In this document: positions 32,161 to 32,176 of the stretch, piece by piece
How positions within the stretch are numbered: the stretch's first letter is position 1
Layout: each line of letters starts with the position of its first letter
NCBI GenBank assembly: GCA_964613675.1
Contig: CAZTIH010000015.1
Span: 1 to 32,176, forward strand
Direction of reading: 5' to 3'
Length of the DNA: 32,176 nt
Source: DAIUCA01 sp964613675
GTDB taxonomy: Bacteria; Pseudomonadota; Gammaproteobacteria; Competibacterales; Competibacteraceae
The notes under the pieces: generated by a model
The model's database searches: none
What the model saw: the letters and a program-made list of their open reading frames with translations, nothing else
Told to the model about the DNA's origin: nothing
Translations under genes and position numbers: made by a program

Positions 32161-32176
32161 AGAAAAAAGGGAAAAA

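Overview
The window looks like chromosomal DNA of a gammaproteobacterium. The evidence is the gene order trpF-accD-folC-SPOR gene-cvpA-purF, the pair rapZ followed by an HPr/NPr phosphocarrier, and the presence of ampD, zapE, a PcnB-type poly(A) polymerase and an E. coli Hyd-1-like hydrogenase. The genus cannot be read from the sequence. No tRNA, rRNA, CRISPR array, integrase or intact insertion sequence was found.

Left part (1-9640), mostly plus strand: the 3' end of a BtuD/FecE-type ABC ATPase; amtB on the minus strand; then radA, a small exported protein of unknown function, a response regulator with an intact EAL phosphodiesterase domain, an unknown 192-residue protein, zapE, and a tightly packed rapZ-HPr-ampD unit whose start and stop codons overlap. 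The amtB-radA intergenic region carries a 17-bp perfect NtrC-like palindrome and a -24/-12 (sigma-54) promoter, both placed as expected for nitrogen-limitation control of amtB.

Hydrogenase part (9837-15406), plus strand: a periplasmic DUF4198/NikK-like protein, then the small subunit (Tat signal, six-cysteine proximal-cluster pattern of oxygen-tolerant enzymes), large subunit, cytochrome b, maturation protease and a HypC/HupF chaperone, closed by a terminator. This encodes a periplasm-facing uptake [NiFe] hydrogenase that feeds electrons from H2 to the quinone pool. The region upstream of the small subunit has a perfect FNR box overlapping an IHF-like site, and a near-match to a sigma-54 promoter. 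HypA, B, D, E and F must be encoded elsewhere.

Right part (15496-31902), minus strand. Transcription order is dut, pcnB, panB, panC, trpF, accD, folC, a SPOR-domain (DedD-like) gene, cvpA, purF, an HNH nuclease gene and a very large thioester-containing alpha-2-macroglobulin with N-terminal TPR-like repeats. These cover nucleotide hygiene, RNA polyadenylation, pantothenate, tryptophan, fatty acid, folate and purine synthesis. The HNH and macroglobulin genes are accessory additions after purF. Notable repeats are a 75-bp in-frame minisatellite in the SPOR gene, a 41-bp tandem repeat between the SPOR gene and cvpA, and a 93-bp REP/MITE-like inverted repeat upstream of dut.

Most of the window is ordinary housekeeping sequence. 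I did not find a convincing wholly new system. The best leads are the promoter architectures, the repeats, the purF-HNH-macroglobulin arrangement, and the two uncharacterised proteins.
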